Shown: positions 55,101 through 60,223, numbered from the stretch's first letter. The stretch is 64,000 nt of DNA from Acanthaster planci (GCF_001949145.1 NW_019091408.1:398818-462817), one strand, 5' to 3'. The notes: generated by a model not told the origin, from the letters alone. Numbers and translations: made by a program.

Positions 55101-58100
55101 TAAGAAGTGCTGGTGAATATTTATTTAGGTTAAACAGCTGCCACATAAAATTTTGAACAAAAAAGTCTTGCTGCAAGGGTTCTTTTTCTGTTTAAAGACC
55201 AACACCAACGGTTTTAAAAGTTTTGAAAATAACTGTGTTTAGTGTGTAATAAATCATATTATTCATTACCAAATCAGGTCTGTACGGTGTCTGTATTTTT
55301 TGTAATTTTACAGAAACTTTTGAATGTCGTCTTTGAGTTTTATGAAAAATTTCCACAATCCGACCACTGCCGGCGCTGTTGAGAAACGAAATCTGTATGA
55401 TGTAATACTGGAGAAACATTGGAACTGGTATCCCTGGCACAACTGGTTCCGCAACAAATGTGCATGAACATGTACGTAATTATGGAGCTACATGTACAGT
55501 TGCGTGCACCGCATACCAAGGATTGATCTGTATGCCGGGCCTACTGTGCCGCATTGTCTCTTTTCCATTGAGTTTGTGCTCCTTTCTTTATGATTTATAA
55601 TAATGCTGAAACTGTGCGTCATTGGTGGATTCTGCAAGAGAACTGGGATTGGAGTTCTTCCAGTTCCAAAGATGAGAGCATTCTCAAGTTTGTGCTGTCG
55701 TCCGTGGCTACGTTTGCTATGCATGCCTACTAAGCGCACGTACTGTGGTATTTCTCTCCACTGTAATACTGTACATGTACATCAGAAAACTCAATATTCA
55801 TTGGATGTTAATGAGTCATGACGACACGTCCATATTTACAATACCGGACTGGACTCGCAGGAAAAATGGGTACTAAAACTGTGGTTTATTAACATAAAAA
55901 AGTGTATTGCAAGGGAGATACTGATATGTGCCACTTTTAATAGACTTGGATCTTCTGAATAGGAATCAGTATGAGAAAATGTAACATCGTTGGAGTTGGT
56001 CTTTAACTAAACTCCCAACATAAAACTTTTTTTACGCAAATTTTGGGCAAAAACAAAACACAAATGAACCAAAATCGAACATAATGCAGTAACCTAATAT
56101 TTTGCATCAAAACTGGAACACAAGCCTCACATAAAGAAATCATGGCTACAGTTCTAGAACCATTAAAAATCCTACACAAAAAATGCCAGGGGTTGGATCT
56201 GCTGACTCTGGGTGGAAAGGATTCATACAATAAAACTACGGCACATTTATTAGAATTTCAAATAAATCATAAATCTGGAAGTGAAGTCACACAGTACAAT
56301 TTAGCTGCCCAATTTTTTTTCAGTTTACAATTCTGAAAACAGAAACCTGAAGAAGTCAATCCAGGTCACACAGAATGATTTTAAACCAACATGCAAATCA
56401 ACCTGGGCTGCAGAATGTTGGTACTTGTTTGTTTCTGAAAACTGCTTAACATTCCTCATTCTTTCATTCTTCCCAGTCTGTAAACAACTGTGAATTGAGG
56501 ATAGACAAGCAGGCTGGATCTTTCCTCTGCTCTAGCAGCAACAAAGCCAAGAAACATGTAAGTAAAACACTGTAATTAACTTCAGATACAAGTTAATACA
56601 TTGAAATACAATGGTGCAAAAAGTAAAAAAAAAACGTCAGCCTTCCAGCCACAGGCAAAGTTGCAAGTTGCAACACTGACACTTTATCGAGCACTACATG
56701 CTTTGTAAGATTTCTTCAGTTCTAATAGTCAAATAATGTGGATATTACAAGTTGACAATGACATTTTCAACAAATTAAAAACTTCTGTTCGAAATCTATC
56801 CTTATACATGTATCTTGACCAGGTACAGCAAATTTATAGATTGAACAACATTTAAAAAAATGGAAAGGTCACTAAAAGGTCATTAAAAGTACTTTCTGAA
56901 AACAAGGCAACAGGCAGGATCACAATTTCCTTTCTTTTACATTACTGCTTAAAAATCTCAGAGTTTAATACCACTTACAGAAAATTGTACATGGTAACTT
57001 GTTTGTTTCAGAATTTACAGCATGCCATGATGCAAATCACATGTACATGTATATTGTACTGTGCATGTTGGGTTTAGCATGCTGGTTCAGTAAACCAGGT
57101 TGTACAGAGTACTTTAAGTTTGCTTGTCTGCATTTTGCGTAATTTCAGCTCGTCGCATTTTCATAAACACGACAAGAAAACACATTCCATGTGTACCTCA
57201 AGGCACTCAGTTTTTCTCTCAACGAAAGGTTCAGGAAAAAAAGGAGCTCCCCTAAACAGCATTTTATTTTTGAGTGGCCACTGTCTGATGATCAGACACT
57301 GATCATCTGAAGCATGATTCAGGGTAGGAAACAGAGAGAGAGAGAGCTCAAGTACGACGACATCCATATGCAAATTAAGCTCCAGACGTCCATATGCAAA
57401 TGAGCCTATAGGAGGCTCATGTACAGGAGAGAGGAGCACACACTCCAATGTCACCAAGCCTCATCAACCACACGGAGGGTATTAGACAATTTGATTAAAC
57501 TCATGACTCTGTGCATTGGGGCCCTTTGCCCTTTTTGGAGGATGACACTGGCTGGTTTTACCAGCAATTTTTCCCAACTTTTTTTTTCTTTTTGCAAAAC
57601 AGAGATAATTGAAACAAGAATTGAACGGCAGCAAGAGTGAAACATGAAAGTCTGTCATTCAGGGATAAATATAAATGTGCATATTACAGGTGTGTGTGTA
57701 CAGAAGGCAATTGATGCCAATCATTATAATTCAAAGTTTTGTTATAAAAACTGAAAGCTTCAAATGACGCTCTTTGATATCAGCGCAACTGAGTCGATGT
57801 CAGCTTGCAATTTTCATGCTTCGAAGGAAAGGGTTACTGTTCCATAAAAACATGGACACTTTTAACTATTAGGGGAAGTTTATTGGGAGGGAATCATGTA
57901 AAAGAAGGCTCACAGATAATGGTGTAGATTGGGTGAACTGCACCATGCATACTGGATTCACACAATAGTTTATGTGGAGATACAGGTGTAGCATCACCTA
58001 ATGTAATTTCACCTGTAGCCTAGGAGGATGAAGTTCCACACACAAGCACGGACAGCTTGGAAACTCAACTTGTTTTTTCCCTCATAGTGGAATATCCAAA

Positions 58101-60223
58101 CTGCATTTATACCTGTAACAAACTACATGTACATGTAGCTGTGATTTTGCTCCAGAAGAATGTACCCCGAGACGGGCGCACGAAAAAAAAGAAAGTGGTA
58201 TGAGGCGTCCATGCACCTCACACAAATAGCAGAGACAACAAGCATTCATCACAGAGAAAGTTTACTTTTTGAGAAATGTCAAGGCCTGATTGGATTTCAT
58301 CTGGAAATTTCCCATTCTATTCTTCCCGTAAAAGGCCAAAAAGCTTTAGACACCGGCCAATGTTACCTTGAAACTATTAAAAGCTTCCATATGTAAAATG
58401 AATCAGGAACAGAAGAGAGACACGGGCATAGGTTTAACTATTTTTGTGTGATTTGGGCATATGGATCAGGAGTATCATCCATTTTTTTTCATTAATTCCT
58501 CTTTGAAATTTCTGCTGGTACATGAATACAAATACTGACTCATCAGGTCTTTCATTTGTGAGAGTTGCAGCATAGAAAAAATCTACAAAAAATATTGTAC
58601 AAGGGCGTAATTATTCTCTAATTCTACAGTCCCACCATAACGTTAGTGCAAGTGAAATTCCTTCAAAGGCAATTTAGAAGCCTGGATTTATGTTTGGTCT
58701 TATGGTTTGGGATGTTGGAATAAAATGGAAACAGAGTTGCATGTACAAGTATCCCAATCATATAAATTTACAATGTAACTGCTCATTCAGCCAGAAAATT
58801 AATGGCAGGTGGAGTTTTTCAACATTGCATGAATGTGGGGTTTGCACAAGTGGGGAAACTGTCTGTAAATGAAGGGATAAAGAATCCAAAATGGAAGCAC
58901 CAACTTAAAAGGAAAAATTCCTAATCCATCATTTCTTCTACTAGTACCAATATGCAAGGAACTTGTAAAAGGAGTGCTCATGAACCTGTTTTCAACATGT
59001 TACAAGTTGCCTGGAAATGATCAAAATGATTTCCATGTACAGGAAGGTTCCTAGTGTGTACATATCAAATCTCAGACTACAGATTATCCGTGTGATTAAC
59101 TTACATGTATATTATTATGACAGTTAAACAAATTGTTAGCGGCCCTAAAATCATTACCACGCAAGTTACCTGTGCACGGGCATCAACCTTGAGTCAACAA
59201 CAAACATACATGTACAACTTTAATATTAACTTTATACTAAATAACATCTTTTTTTTTTCAAGTCAAACGACAAGAATTAAATTTTTCCAACAAGCTCAGA
59301 CCAACAAAATATGCAGTTTTGAAACATCAAGCAAAGCATTGAAAGCACACAAAAACATTGAATTTCTGAAACTAAACTGTACTGAATAAAACAAGTAATT
59401 TGAAATATGATAATCAAAATAACAACAATTTTTATATAGCACCGTTAACTAACTTAGATCAAATTATTAGAATAATTTTCCACCATAATGTTGGACAATA
59501 CATGTACCATTCTAATTTGAGACTAATGAAAACTGTAAAGTCACTGATATCTGAAACAAAATAGGCATGTTTAAACAAACATACACGCAAACAAACGTTA
59601 TTGATTACAGAGGTATTTGTAAAATTAAAATAAAGGGCAAGGACATTAAAATTTGACATCTGTGGATTGATGTCATACAGACCTCAGTCTAAGCTGAACC
59701 TTCAGCATTTTGTTTATGATGTTTTAACCAACTGATTTATTGTTGACTAAGAACTTGGACAAATTCTTTAAAAAATATTTGTGTATTATTTCTATTACAA
59801 CAATAAGATTTATTAATGCACTCTTGATCAGTTGTCAGTTATTTATTTCGGAATGTCGATCGATAGTGAAGGTACAACTATTGGCGCGACCTCGGCAATA
59901 TTGCCTGAATTTATAATCTATGTCTTTTCATTCACAAATTCCTTCTGCTCATTAATTAATTAGAGAAAGAAAAAAACAGTCAAAGACACGCACCTTATGA
60001 GTTTGGCCTCTTTTTCCTCCTCCTGTTTTTGCCTTTCCAGCACCGCCTGAATTTGCCGTCGTTCCTCCTCTGAGAGGTGCGATAGGTCCAGTTCTGGGAC
60101 AACCGGACCGGCGGGTGGTTGGGCGGCCGGCCCAGGCGGGGCTGGGGCCGCAGCACCCGGTTTCGTGGCCAGCGGCTGCACGGTCTTGGTCGCGGGTGCC
60201 TTGCTCTGTGGAGTCGCCATCAT
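1019..60223 (-). CDS. RIM: RIM (regulating synaptic membrane exocytosis) orthologue, 10 coding exons, 3' part outside window
   Basis: Seen: ten minus-strand exons join in frame to 1087 codons, with intron phases 2,0,1,0,1,2,1,0,2 and GT-AG boundaries throughout. Domains: Rab-binding helix (about residues 44-95) interrupted by an eight-Cys zinc finger (C110, 113, 126, 129, 134, 137, 152, 155), R/D/E-rich linker (about 313-542), conserved Ser/acidic block (606-695), PDZ (about 806-905), partial C2A (988-1087). Known of the family: RIM sits at the presynaptic active zone, where it binds Rab3/Rab27 on vesicles, Munc13 through the zinc finger, and Cav2 channels and ELKS through PDZ, so it ties docking and priming to calcium entry. 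Inference: one RIMS1/2-type gene, by similarity recalled from vertebrate RIM1/RIM2. The end of C2A, the second linker and C2B are expected below position 1. Identity is secure; only the exact start codon and any optional exons are uncertain. Confidence 0.96.
1298..1866. mobile_element. TTAA-flanked MITE with inverted ends, piggyBac-like, in intron 9
   Basis: The left end TTAACCACTTCCTGCCGGG (1298-1316) and the reverse complement of the right end TTAACCACTTGCTGCCGGG (1848-1866) match at 18 of 19 bases. A TTAA target duplication bounding inverted repeats that start CCACTT is the hallmark of piggyBac-type insertion (established knowledge). The 569-bp interior has no transposase frame, so this is a non-autonomous element. 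A lone similar end, TTAACCACTTGCC, occurs near 3428 close to exon 7. The superfamily assignment is inference from the target site. Confidence 0.72.
1905..2038 (-). CDS. RIM: RIM exon 9: first half of C2A domain
   Basis: Residues 988-1031 plus two bases. After CCTCTAG comes MKLWYDNTNYQIGVTILSVK, then GLPPREKTGDLRNPYVKMYLLPER. This matches the opening strands of RIM C2A (vertebrate K-LW(Y/F)D, NPYVK(M/I)Y(F/L)LP). At the site where calcium-binding C2 domains carry Asp before PYVK this has Asn, as expected of the calcium-independent RIM C2A. The donor is GGAG|GTGAGG, phase 2. The next exon is 720 bp away. Confidence 0.95.
2297..2451 (-). CDS. RIM: RIM exon 8: linker with conserved RPSVTITSPGSPG motif
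   Basis: Residues 936-987. A long pyrimidine tract ends TGTGCAG (AG at 2453-2452). The first two bases complete AGC, then SSGYESTTKHKEEEE. HKRPSVTITSPGSPGM matches the vertebrate RIM segment RPSISVTSPxSPGxL, and the exon closes GDLQ just before C2A. The donor is CAG|GTAAAG, phase 0. Decayed copies of its acceptor and first bases lie in the upstream intron (2452-3160). Confidence 0.92.
2452..3160 (-). repeat. Decayed tandem array built on the exon 8 acceptor (intron 7)
   Basis: The real acceptor region of exon 8, including AAGTAATACACCCAGCA (plus strand, 2490-2506) and the boundary CTGGAGCCTG (2445-2454), is echoed twice upstream in the intron. The first echo has AAGTAATACACCCAGCA at 2606-2622 and GTGGAGCCTA at 2571-2580. 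The second has AAGTATAACACTCAGCA at 3141-3157 and GTGGAGCCTA at 3111-3120. On the RIM strand each copy reads pyrimidine tract, then TAG|GCTCC, so the copies preserve decoy acceptors plus the first bases of the exon. Weaker copies may lie near 2857-2880 and 2985-3020. Confidence 0.68.
3476..3564 (-). CDS. RIM: RIM exon 7: short linker exon with tandem (NAGNAG) acceptor
   Basis: An 89-bp exon, residues 906-935 plus one base: EMDQTTREKLAQQFRSQRPD, then SITKRSSQ. The acceptor reads GGCAGCAG|TG. Either AG (3566-3565 or 3563-3562) keeps the frame, and the two choices differ by one Ser. The donor is CAAA|GTAAGC at 3475-3474, phase 1. This part of the linker between PDZ and C2A varies among RIMs, so the call rests on frame, splice signals and position more than on sequence similarity. 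Confidence 0.82.
3565..4337 (-). other. Intron 6, 773 bp; nothing further seen
   Basis: AT-rich sequence between the two exons, with donor GTAAGA at its 5' end. No repeat structure or conserved-looking block was noticed. Open frames at 3640-4100 on both strands are short and without known motifs. Confidence 0.5.
4338..4461 (-). CDS. RIM: RIM exon 6: C-terminal third of the PDZ domain
   Basis: Residues 865-905 plus two bases. The acceptor CTTCTGCTTAG|GG completes Gly, then DEVLSWNGHNLQG, EVYTVIFESKSEPQVEL and KVARPMG. The DEVLxWNG signature and the ESK(S/P)EPQVEL strand are diagnostic for RIM PDZ. The donor GG|GTAAGA is phase 2. It joins exon 5 at phase 1 exactly within the Gly of RAGDEV. Confidence 0.96.
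6296..6429. repeat. Candidate small fold-back element
   Basis: The left arm (about 6296-6346) contains GTCTAAGG, TCCGAA and AGAGCTACGGCTAGGTCT. The reverse complement of the right arm (about 6382-6429) contains GTCTTAGG, TCCGAA and AGAGCTAGGTCTAGGTCT in the same order. The arms are about 50 bp and only roughly 70% similar by eye, so this may be an old hairpin element. Confidence 0.4.
6712..6869 (+). repeat. Dispersed G/C-run repeat family, copy 1 of 3
   Basis: This copy shares with 38020-38165 and 43884-44092 the ordered words CATCAGCC, CC(A/G)ATCCA-TAAGCCC, A-GGACC-G-AAAA-TGGGGG and CCCAGTCGAA. It ends CCCCCAGCTTCCGCC-(A/G)CTAGTG. The paired G and C runs can form a hairpin, and the ends resemble CA-TGGCGG..AGCTGGGGG, as in MITE-type inverted repeats. 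No coding capacity. Confidence 0.6.
7315..7534 (-). CDS. RIM: RIM exon 5: first two-thirds of the PDZ domain
   Basis: Residues 792-864 plus one base. It starts QPVTW (vertebrate HPVTW), then NNRLIGHMILKK. The carboxylate-binding loop is represented by LGLKVKGG (828-835), followed by GAFISRVKRGSIADTVGHLRA, the typical PDZ beta-C/alpha-A region of RIM. The acceptor is ATTCAG|CAA (AG at 7536-7535) and the donor GCAG|GTAAAG, phase 1. In RIM this domain binds Cav2 channel tails and ELKS/CAST. The spacing of PDZ elements is normal and there is no frameshift. Confidence 0.96.
8991..9190. repeat. Short tandem repeat, about three copies of a 65-69 bp unit
   Basis: CACAAT(T/A) followed by a T-rich tract ending TTTTTTAAAGTTGAAAT recurs at 8991, 9056 and 9125. 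The third copy is diverged (AATGGGAAAT). Noncoding intronic repeat. Confidence 0.55.
9345..9720. repeat. GGAGGATTTTGGAGGATT-type dispersed repeat
   Basis: The words AAATCCTC, GGAGGATTTTGGAGGATTG and GAAGGATTG recur several times in 9345-9400 and 9585-9720. Related pieces occur at about 21940-21970 and 41700-41770 (AATCCTCCAAAATCCTC, TCTTGGAGGATTTAATGGGATG). The minus-strand open frame here (9542-9790) is a by-product of the repeat. Confidence 0.5.
10340..10625. promoter_or_regulatory. Candidate intronic cis-regulatory block with full CRE
   Basis: This stretch of mixed, non-repetitive composition contrasts with the surrounding AT-rich intron. It carries several homeodomain-type cores (TAATCGG, CTAATCCCC, TTTAATTGG) and a perfect palindromic CRE TGACGTCA at 10614-10621. 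Conservation cannot be tested here, so its role as an enhancer is inference. Confidence 0.25.
16127..16413 (-). CDS. RIM: RIM exon 4: Gly/Asn/Ser-rich segment ending in DSGVDTGSSTTLNEE motif
   Basis: Residues 696-791. The acceptor CTCAG|GT (AG at 16415-16414) restores the phase-1 junction as GGT, then SGELEIG. The exon carries GGGNNNSSS and HHH runs, a basic KKKIVRFG, and the motif KDSGVDTGSSTTLNEEHS. As I recall, a similar motif occurs just before the PDZ in some vertebrate RIM isoforms. The donor AAG|GTTAGC is phase 0 at both the preceding K and the following exon, so this exon could be skipped only with a frame change (it is entered at phase 1 and left at phase 0). A second minus-strand frame is also open here, but it lacks the motif and the phase match. 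Confidence 0.88.
16414..18895 (-). other. Intron 3, 2.5 kb; a 22-bp perfect palindrome
   Basis: Positions 17767-17788 form a perfect 22-bp palindrome centred on TACATGTACATGTA. The 18230-18440 stretch is purine/GGGA-rich. No exon-like sequence was seen. Confidence 0.5.
18896..20540 (-). CDS. RIM: RIM exon 3: end of zinc finger and long R/D/E-rich linker
   Basis: This is the largest exon, 1645 bp (residues 148-695 plus one base), and is visibly GC-rich against AT-rich introns. It opens with VLWVCKLCRKKQ, supplying zinc-finger cysteines 7 and 8 (C152, C155). Where vertebrate RIMs have SGAWF(Y/F), it reads TGQWYHG (165-171). Then come a Gln run (204-209), an Asn run, and an R/D/E-rich region (about 313-542) with short DRRE/DRRD-type repeats, expected to be disordered. 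The C-terminal part is clearly conserved with RIM: LDPSSA (606), SLSSDQSE, RPPPPKPHK (646-654, a possible SH3 ligand), RRQFSLSSSEEE (about 661-672, a possible basophilic kinase site) and TPEYTSC. The acceptor is TTCACAG|GTTTTA and the donor G|GTTAGT, phase 1. Confidence 0.95.
22150..22200. repeat. TACATG palindromic microsatellite
   Basis: Imperfect (TACATG)n with a CCGGTAC interruption. Because TACATGTA is its own reverse complement, the run is open in several frames (Tyr/Met/His/Val/Thr-rich). Confidence 0.7.
23390..24015. repeat. GGTCTC/GAGACC-rich dispersed repeat, copy 1
   Basis: Repeated words GAGACC, CTGGAGACCGAGACC, CAAGTCCTTGA and TGGTCTCAAGACTGGTCTCG cluster at both ends of the stretch (23390-23475 and 23900-24010). 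A related copy lies at 42555-42670. The arms carry GAGACC on one side and GGTCTC on the other, so the stretch is partly self-complementary. No coding content. Confidence 0.45.
24688..24745. repeat. TACATG/TACGAG microsatellite
   Basis: An imperfect run of TACATG with GAGTACATGTA variants, noncoding. Confidence 0.7.
25230..25790. repeat. Dispersed repeat with TTCTGCT-AGCA words
   Basis: Variants of AAATTCTGCT(C/T)AGCA recur at about 25255, 25390 and 25655, and TTTGCTGAGCAACAT at about 25493. The same words occur at about 9870-9895 (TTTTGCTGAGCAATATG, TTCTGTTAAGCAG). It looks like an old interspersed element with unknown ends. Confidence 0.4.
25990..26430. promoter_or_regulatory. Candidate intronic cis-regulatory block with two CREs
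   Basis: A GC-richer, non-repetitive block with two perfect TGACGTCA palindromes, at 26192-26199 and 26327-26334 (135 bp apart), plus TAAT- and CATT-type homeodomain cores. CRE pairs bind CREB/ATF dimers (established). A role as an activity-responsive enhancer of the synaptic gene is inference. Confidence 0.3.
26440..26520. repeat. TACATG palindromic microsatellite
   Basis: Four separate (TACATG)2-3 blocks with GCAC and CTAG interruptions, able to form nested hairpins. Confidence 0.7.
26872..28123. mobile_element. Tandem array of 102-bp units bounded by perfect 20-bp inverted repeats
   Basis: Units beginning GATC(C/T)TAAC(G/A)CTGGTTTG start at 26901, 27003 and 27105, then after the gap at 27826, 27928 and 28030; every spacing is exactly 102 bp. 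The array is bounded by GTTTCACACAGATCTGGATC at 26872-26891 and its exact reverse complement at 28104-28123. A tandem core inside terminal inverted repeats is a known layout for fold-back or MITE-type DNA elements carrying satellites. No clear target-site duplication was seen. Copy number is uncertain because of the run of N. Because 102 is divisible by three, minus-strand frames stay open with a 34-residue period; I take this as incidental. Confidence 0.8.
27204..27736. other. Assembly gap (533 N) inside the 102-bp array
   Basis: The distance between unit starts across the gap (27105 to 27826) is 721, within a few bases of seven units once a 4-base insertion in the unit before the gap is allowed for. 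The stated gap length may therefore be close to true, though this could be chance. Confidence 0.95.
28405..28475 (-). repeat. Fragment of a LINE/SINE 3' tail
   Basis: On the minus strand it reads TAAGCGCCTCAGAATAG, then GTGCTTTACAAGTGCTTG ending in ATTATTATT-like repeats. This layout is typical of 3' tails of non-LTR elements and their SINEs in marine invertebrates (recalled, not searched). Shorter similar pieces lie at about 59400-59450 and 63655-63700. Confidence 0.4.
29265..29350. repeat. TACATG palindromic microsatellite
   Basis: An imperfect (TACATG)n run with CCGGTAC and GTGTGC variants, noncoding. Confidence 0.7.
30775..31520. repeat. GATGRT-rich low-complexity tract
   Basis: Imperfect GATGGTGATGATG-type words dominate 30780-31120 and return at 31400-31520. 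The minus-strand frames are His/Ser/Pro-rich and interrupted. Simple sequence, not a gene. Confidence 0.55.
32373..32380. promoter_or_regulatory. Isolated palindromic CRE
   Basis: A perfect TGACGTCA within a GC-richer stretch at 32170-32560. It could be functional or chance. The open plus frame across it (32078-32437) has no recognisable domain. Confidence 0.2.
37062..37477. repeat. CpG-rich hairpin element with 24-bp repeats in the loop
   Basis: The left arm (about 37062-37185) starts GACGCAACTACAC and contains GGCACGACGGCTC, CCTTGCGTTGTGC and GTGTTGTGTGTCGTGTCGTAC. The reverse complement of the right arm (about 37352-37477) gives GATGCAACTAC, GGCATGATGGCTC, CCGTTGCATTGCGC and GTGTCGTGTTGTGTTGTAC in the same order. 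Between the arms, 24-bp units GTGACGCACGACACGACAT(A..)C recur at about 37199, 37223 and 37247. Many arm differences are CG versus TG/CA, as expected from decay of methylated CpG. The overlapping open frames are Cys/Ser/Val/Arg-rich by-products. Confidence 0.58.
38020..38165 (+). repeat. Dispersed G/C-run repeat family, copy 2 of 3
   Basis: Carries GGCATCAGCC, CACATTAAGCCCCACCCC, TAGGACCTGCATAAAAG, TTGGGGGAGCTGTGCCCCCC and CCAGTCGAATA in the same order as at 6712-6869. It is diverged, and its right end is missing or changed. Confidence 0.55.
38520..39736 (-). repeat. Decayed tandem array copied from the exon 2 / intron 2 boundary
   Basis: Immediately 3' of exon 2 lie degenerate copies of its last ~90 bases plus flanking intron. 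The exon end translates GRVTLRSNK. The copy at about 38893-38930 reads GQVILRSNK on the same strand, with GC in place of the donor GT. The copies at 39072-39104 and 39554-39586 keep CATGCTCCAATCC-AAGG and CACGCTCCAGTCAGCAAG against CGCTCCGCTCCAACAAGG. Recurrent landmarks flank the copies. One is CTGTTGCAA at about 38582, 38754, 38957 and 39129. The other is a (C/G)AGTACAAAC / GTACAAGCTGGCCTC word at about 38650, 38825, 39020, 39210 and 39673. The repeat period is about 175-200 bp. The copies lack working donors and carry indels, so they are not exons. Confidence 0.7.
39737..39947 (-). CDS. RIM: RIM exon 2: second helix start and most of the zinc finger
   Basis: Encodes residues 77-147. The acceptor is a (TC)n tract ending CCCAG (AG at 39949-39948), and the first base completes AGG, giving R then ALKEDLDRVQQ. 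The zinc finger starts at VCQIC (C110, C113) and continues HKTKFADG, CSYC (C126, C129) and CARCGG (C134, C137), then RVTLRSNK. The donor is AAG|GTGAAG at phase 0; as I recall, vertebrate RIMs also break at this point in the finger. The 3' half of this exon has decayed copies in the adjoining intron (see repeat 38520-39736). Confidence 0.95.
41695..41772. repeat. Fragment of the AATCCTCC/GGAGGATT family
   Basis: Contains CCTCCCAGATCCTACAAATC followed by TCTTGGAGGATTTAATGG, related to the blocks at 9345-9720 and 21940-21970. Confidence 0.4.
42430..42512. repeat. TACATG palindromic microsatellite
   Basis: Two (ACATGT)n blocks separated by TATACAATGTATATGC, followed directly by the GGTCTC-type repeat. 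Confidence 0.65.
42555..42670. repeat. GGTCTC/GAGACC-rich dispersed repeat, copy 2
   Basis: CAGGTCTCGAGACTGGCAG, CCAAGAGGTCTCG, TTGGTCTCGGATATTGG and GTCAAGACCAGTC match the word set at 23390-24015. Confidence 0.45.
43884..44092 (+). repeat. Dispersed G/C-run repeat family, copy 3 of 3 (most complete)
   Basis: The left end CCAATGGCGGCAAAACAA and the reverse complement of the right end CATTGGTAGCAGAAGCTGG suggest short degenerate inverted ends. The interior matches the other copies (CATCAGCC, GATCCATTAAGCCC, TATAGGACCCGTGAAAAG, GGGGG and CCCCC runs). Probably a MITE; its superfamily was not determined. Confidence 0.58.
45914..46281. mobile_element. Fold-back element with ~135-bp arms
   Basis: Left arm 45914-46048, right arm 46147-46281, loop about 98 bp. 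Matching stretches include CAATAAGCCA, GTTAAATTTGAATAAAATC, CACTGTTGCT and GTGATTCGGGGCAAGCTTTTG. The inner ~75 bp of the arms are the best conserved. Several differences are C/T or G/A. No open frame of note. Such hairpins resemble fold-back transposons, which are known from sea urchin (TU elements), but membership of that family is not shown. Confidence 0.75.
46933..47366. repeat. Possible CAGTGG-ended element with SINE-like B box
   Basis: The left end CAGTGGCATAACTGGG and the right end CCCCTTAGAAACACCACTG (reverse complement CAGTGGTGTTTCTAAGGGG) share the CAGTGG terminus. An internal GGTTCGAATCC at 46986-46996 fits a Pol III B box and is followed by a tRNA-SINE-like body. The two readings may be separate elements side by side. 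Confidence 0.35.
47434..47852. mobile_element. Inverted pair / fold-back of a tRNA-derived repeat, ~146-bp arms
   Basis: Left arm 47434-47579, right arm 47707-47852. The shared order is AATTAATTTTGGATTTTTTT, GCCCTGCC, CTAT-ACA-TGTATACT, TTTGCC-CTGAAGGCTTGTG, ACTCAAACCCA-GAC-TCCT and CTTACT. The reverse of ACTCAAACCCA gives GGGTTTGAGTCC, close to a Pol III B box, and the left arm is preceded on the minus strand by an A-box-like TGGTCGAGTA. In addition, CAAGGATGGATTTGC(A/G)CTGGG in the loop (about 47675) is repeated inverted at about 47861-47881. Best read as two head-to-head SINE copies or a fold-back element captured from a tRNA-like sequence. Confidence 0.68.
48930..49210. repeat. AATCCAACA-rich degenerate tandem repeat
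   Basis: GAATCCAACA or its variants occur at least six times. A longer ~60-bp unit (CCAACA(A/G)-CATG-G--TTGCC-AA-CCA--AG) begins near 48953 and 49013. Reverse-sense TTGGATTCAACAA appears near 49480. Noncoding. Confidence 0.5.
50684..50765 (-). repeat. tRNA-like SINE head or tRNA pseudogene
   Basis: On the minus strand it has a D-arm-like GCTCAGTTGATAGAGC (50735-50750, stem GCTC/GAGC) and a T-arm B box GGTTCAAATCC (50698-50708) at tRNA-like spacing. The acceptor stem does not pair, the anticodon stem is poor (3 of 5), and the usual T before the anticodon is C. So it is not a working tRNA gene and is more likely a SINE promoter fragment. Confidence 0.6.
53957..54192. mobile_element. Fold-back element with 62-bp arms around TACATG runs
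   Basis: The left arm starts at 53957 with GTTTTAATGAGTTTTCACGT, then GCA-CACCAAGTCTAAT-AG and ATTTGGGTT-GAG. The right arm, 54131-54192, is its near-exact reverse complement. The 112-bp loop contains two (TACATG)n blocks. Upstream 53865-53945 is another TACATG-rich run. No frame of interest. Confidence 0.75.
54710..54772. repeat. TACATG palindromic microsatellite
   Basis: A (TACATG)n run with a GCATGCATGAGACT interruption, noncoding. Confidence 0.7.
55192..56006. mobile_element. TTAA-flanked element with 15-bp inverted ends
   Basis: The left end is TTAA then AGACCAACACCAACG (55192-55210). The right end is CGTTGGAGTTGGTCT then TTAA (55988-56006). The inverted ends match at 14 of 15 bases and TTAA is duplicated, as for piggyBac-type insertion. 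The 815-bp interior lacks a recognisable transposase, so it is non-autonomous. Its ends differ from those of the element at 1298-1866, so it is a separate family. Confidence 0.68.
57364..57401 (+). promoter_or_regulatory. Duplicated octamer (ATGCAAAT) motif
   Basis: CCATATGCAAAT occurs at 57364-57375 and again at 57390-57401. ATGCAAAT is the classic POU/Oct site. A third ATGCAAAT lies at 43540-43547. Function is not shown. Confidence 0.2.
59994..60223 (-). CDS. RIM: RIM exon 1: N-terminus and first Rab-binding helix
   Basis: Encodes residues 1-76 plus two bases of an Arg codon. After an Ala/Pro-rich lead of about 43 residues comes ELDLSHLSEEERRQIQAV, the RIM/rabphilin-type helix that contacts Rab3 and Rab27, then an E/K-rich coiled stretch ending KEAKLI. 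The donor is AG|GTGCGT (GT at 59993-59992, phase 2). Two adjacent ATGs begin the frame, at 60223 and 60220. The second has A at -3 and G at +4, the better Kozak context, so the protein may start MATPQS. 5' UTR exons cannot be excluded. Confidence 0.93.

Larger units (their letters stand above)
39948..59993 (-). other. Intron 1, 20 kb
   Basis: Holds three clear inverted-repeat elements (45914-46281, 47434-47852, 53957-54192), a TTAA-flanked element (55192-56006), a tRNA-like SINE piece (50684-50765), a G/C-run repeat, a GGTCTC-type repeat and many TACATG runs. A (GA)n stretch at 39955-39971 supplies the exon 2 pyrimidine tract. Remaining stretches (40-41.7, 44.1-45.9, 51-53.8, 56-59.9 kb) show no coding exon that I can support. 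Confidence 0.55.
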
